A program made the translations under genes and the position numbers. Of a stretch of DNA of 5,711 bases, positions 3,690 through 5,711 are shown in pieces. The notes beneath the pieces were generated by a model, which did no database searches, had not been told where the DNA came from, and saw only the letters and a program-made list of their open reading frames with translations. The DNA is from Marinilabiliales bacterium. Lineage in GTDB: Bacteria; Bacteroidota; Bacteroidia; Bacteroidales; BM523. The stretch lies in the NCBI GenBank assembly GCA_002869425.1, contig PKSZ01000351.1, positions 1-5,711 on the forward strand. The letters run 5' to 3'. The first letter of the stretch is position 1, and each line of letters opens with the position of its first letter.

Positions 3690-5711
3690 TTAAAAAGGTT
3701 TGCCCGAATTCTCGGTTTTTGGTTTTATATAATATCCTTTGATCTGATATCCGTTATCATTATATGATTGACTTTGAATAAAGCCCAGAAATTTTAAGGC
3801 TTTGCCTACTTTTACATGACTGAGTTTAAATGTATGACCAGTTTCATCCTGTATTATCTTCATAATGTCAGTGGCAGTCATAAATTTAGATTCTGGCATT
3901 CCCTTTTCGCTTGGTTCAAAGTATTTCTGAATGAGCTCATGTTCTTCTGATAAAAGTTGGTGCTTCTTATTAATTAGATCGTTTTCTTTTTGCTCCTCAA
4001 TTGTTAGGTTGTATTCAAAATCAGGGTCATTTAACAGGTGTACTGCCTGAGAATAAACCTTGTCAATATCAATTTCTTTTGAATATGCCCAGTTTATAGA
4101 TTCTATTTCAAAAGTTAGCCACCTGACGGATCCGGTTTCATCATTTAAAAATTCAGAATTATTTGTACTTCCTACAAAACTGCAACGCCTTGGAAATTGT
4201 ACATTTATTTTGCCATAGGGAAGACGTTCCTTAATTTGAGATATTGAAAAGTATGATTTAAGCGCATTAACTTCTTTCGCATATAAACTGGCAAGTTCAT
4301 CCAGATTAATGATAAAGTTTTGAGCCAGGTTTATTCTACTATCCTTGTCAGTGCCTAGATTTTCTTTGATATAGTTTTTAAGGGGCTTAGGGCACAGGAA
4401 ACGACACCAGGTTGTTTTTCCACTATTTTGGTTTTGTTCACCAACGCCAACAAGAATAAAAGCCTGTTTGTTGAAAAAATTTGGGTCAATCGCTGTTTTA
4501 ACAGAACGGGCAAGCCATTTCTTAAAATGATGTACAAACCTTTCTTTGTCTTTTGCATTTACATAGCTTGCAAAATTTGCTATGTGATCTACACCATCCC
4601 AAGCAGGTAGGTTTGTAAAATAGCCAATTAAGGGGTCGAAGTCTTTTATATAGCTTGATCTGAAAAGAGATTCAAGGTTGTTTAAGGCTATTTTAATCCC
4701 TTTTTTTTGTAGCTCAATGAATAAGTTGTCTATTATCAATTCGGTAAAATGATTTCCGTCTTTTTCCTTGTATTCAATTCTATTTGCTACAATGTTTCTC
4801 CTGAAATTATATTTTTTTGATAGATAAGCTTCAGCCTGATGAAATACTGTAATACCAATAATTGAATCTTTGTTTTCATTGGATTTATCTGTATTTGTAT
4901 TTTCAGCCGGTGAAATATCAATTTTGTGATCTTTAGCTATCTGAAAAAATGATTTTATACTAGCTCCCTCTTTGTTCCCATTCAAGCACTTGTCATACTG
5001 AATATTGCAATCTTGTATATTATAGCCAGTATAAAATTTGCTTACCCGGTGAAACAAAAGCCTACCACTTTCGCCAAACTCGCTTGAGAAAGCAAATCCG
5101 ATTTTTAACCAGGATTGATAGTCTTGAGTAATATCAATTTTGTTTTTCTCAATGATAGACAGAACTTTTTCAACGTCTTGTGATACACTTTTACCAGGAT
5201 AAAATGATGAAGCATTATTGTTGTAGTAAATTTCAGGATCGTAGGATAAAAAGCAAAGACGCCCAATATCCTTGCATTTTTTATCAATTGAAATACCGTA
5301 TCTGTTTTTATAGTAGGCTTCAAGCTTTGTAAAAAGTATGGTGTGTTCTTTTGTGTTTTCCGGTATTCTGGCAAACACTTTAATCCCTCCAGATGGACTG
5401 GCGAATTGCACACATGTATAAGGATCATTCTTTAAACTGCTTGAAATGCCATTTATTTCAGGATTGTCCTTTTTGTCAATGTCTATTTGAATTAGCCCTG
5501 AGTGTTTTTGTATATCACTTGATTTGTGACCGTTTACAAAAATACCTGAAACAGTTACGGCCGGGAGCTTCTTTTTTAGTTGTTCAATACTTTTTTTATC
5601 CTTTGAGGTTCTTATTTGCTCAATACTGGATTTTAGCTTATCGCTTTTAATGACAGAAACAACCTTATCAACCGGAACTGTTTTAGGTTTTTTATCAAAT
5701 ACATTGCTGTA
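3690..5711 (-). CDS. VirE-type primase-helicase of a mobile element (5' end outside window)
   Basis: The frame is open to the right edge, giving 673 visible residues; a GTG at 5411 is internal, since the homologous N-terminal domain continues upstream of it. Domains in order: a VirE-N/BT4734-like domain related to archaeo-eukaryotic primases (visible residues about 15-175), with LIQIDID (D77, D79 as metal ligands), ASPSGGIKVF (104-113) and RLCFLSYDP (151-159); a PriCT-2 domain (about 180-265); a VirE/SF3-like helicase (about 365-535) with PAWDGVDHI, Walker A GEQNQNSGKTT (424-434), Walker B FIINLDE (466-472), and GSTN (514-517) followed by an Arg (R530); and a C-terminal winged-helix-like region (about 610-665). 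The protein should prime and unwind DNA for replication of the element. It leads an operon with the coiled-coil and zinc-ribbon genes. Walker A has extra residues compared with GxxxxGK[TS]. Confidence 0.9.
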   Translation of the reverse strand, partial: YSNVFDKKPKTVPVDKVVSVIKSDKLKSSIEQIRTSKDKKSIEQLKKKLPAVTVSGIFVNGHKSSDIQKHSGLIQIDIDKKDNPEINGISSSLKNDPYTCVQFASPSGGIKVFARIPENTKEHTILFTKLEAYYKNRYGISIDKKCKDIGRLCFLSYDPEIYYNNNASSFYPGKSVSQDVEKVLSIIEKNKIDITQDYQSWLKIGFAFSSEFGESGRLLFHRVSKFYTGYNIQDCNIQYDKCLNGNKEGASIKSFFQIAKDHKIDISPAENTNTDKSNENKDSIIGITVFHQAEAYLSKKYNFRRNIVANRIEYKEKDGNHFTELIIDNLFIELQKKGIKIALNNLESLFRSSYIKDFDPLIGYFTNLPAWDGVDHIANFASYVNAKDKERFVHHFKKWLARSVKTAIDPNFFNKQAFILVGVGEQNQNSGKTTWCRFLCPKPLKNYIKENLGTDKDSRINLAQNFIINLDELASLYAKEVNALKSYFSISQIKERLPYGKINVQFPRRCSFVGSTNNSEFLNDETGSVRWLTFEIESINWAYSKEIDIDKVYSQAVHLLNDPDFEYNLTIEEQKENDLINKKHQLLSEEHELIQKYFEPSEKGMPESKFMTATDIMKIIQDETGHTFKLSHVKVGKALKFLGFIQSQSYNDNGYQIKGYYIKPKTENSGKPF

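Larger units (their letters stand above)
1..5711. mobile_element. Internal part of an integrative mobile element with defence cargo
   Basis: The window combines a tyrosine recombinase end, two kinds of phage-defence genes, a repeat-rich intergenic block and a VirE-type primase-helicase module. This set is typical of integrative or mobilizable islands of Bacteroidota. No attachment site, relaxase or transfer gene is visible, so neither boundary nor the transfer mode can be stated. That the parts belong to one element is inferred from gene content and from the common minus-strand orientation of everything except the integrase. Confidence 0.55.

Noticed and set aside
4355..4610. Short frames on both strands inside the primase-helicase gene
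   Set aside because: They are shadows of the helicase domain, whose frame carries the Walker A motif.
5409..5411. GTG as start of the primase-helicase
   Set aside because: The upstream frame stays open for 100 codons and encodes the expected VirE-N domain start, including LIQIDID.
5105..5650. Frames near the right edge (107 aa minus, 85 aa plus)
   Set aside because: They overlap the continuous primase frame that carries the DID and SPSGG motifs to the window edge.

Overview
The window is AT-rich and most likely comes from a Bacteroidota (Bacteroidetes) genome. It looks like part of an integrative mobile element carrying anti-phage cargo. The lineage call rests on three things: a large primase-helicase with the VirE-N/BT4734-like N-terminal architecture typical of Bacteroidota mobile elements, mostly absent Shine-Dalgarno sites, and a candidate promoter resembling the Bacteroidota TTG...TAnnTTTG type.

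Left edge (1-156, + strand): the C-terminal end of a tyrosine recombinase, the only gene on the + strand. It converges, 6 bp apart, with the defence cargo.

Defence cargo (163-2484, - strand, in transcription order): a two-TM AbiC-like putative abortive-infection protein (2484-1639), then a three-gene toxin-antitoxin-chaperone (TAC) operon. The TAC operon consists of an ADP-ribosyltransferase-like toxin with a TTG start (1445-894), a small antitoxin (865-572) and a SecB-like chaperone (570-163). Gene order and protein types match the CmdTAC type of phage-sensing system. In that system a SecB-like chaperone stabilises the antitoxin, and infection frees an mRNA-modifying ART toxin. A terminator-like hairpin lies inside the last codons of the antitoxin, just before the chaperone gene.

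Non-coding block (2485-2895): a dense cluster of about twelve copies of a 9-bp unit (consensus GAAGTAAGA) in both orientations, which looks like an iteron or replication/partition locus. It is bordered by tandem rho-independent terminators for the operon to its right.

Replication module (2896-5711, - strand): a primase-helicase open at the right edge (AEP-like/VirE-N, PriCT-2, VirE helicase, C-terminal winged helix), a 73-aa coiled-coil protein and a 138-aa zinc-ribbon protein, ending at the tandem terminators. Inferred whole: integrase for integration, primase-helicase plus repeats for replication, and TAC plus AbiC-like genes as phage-defence cargo.
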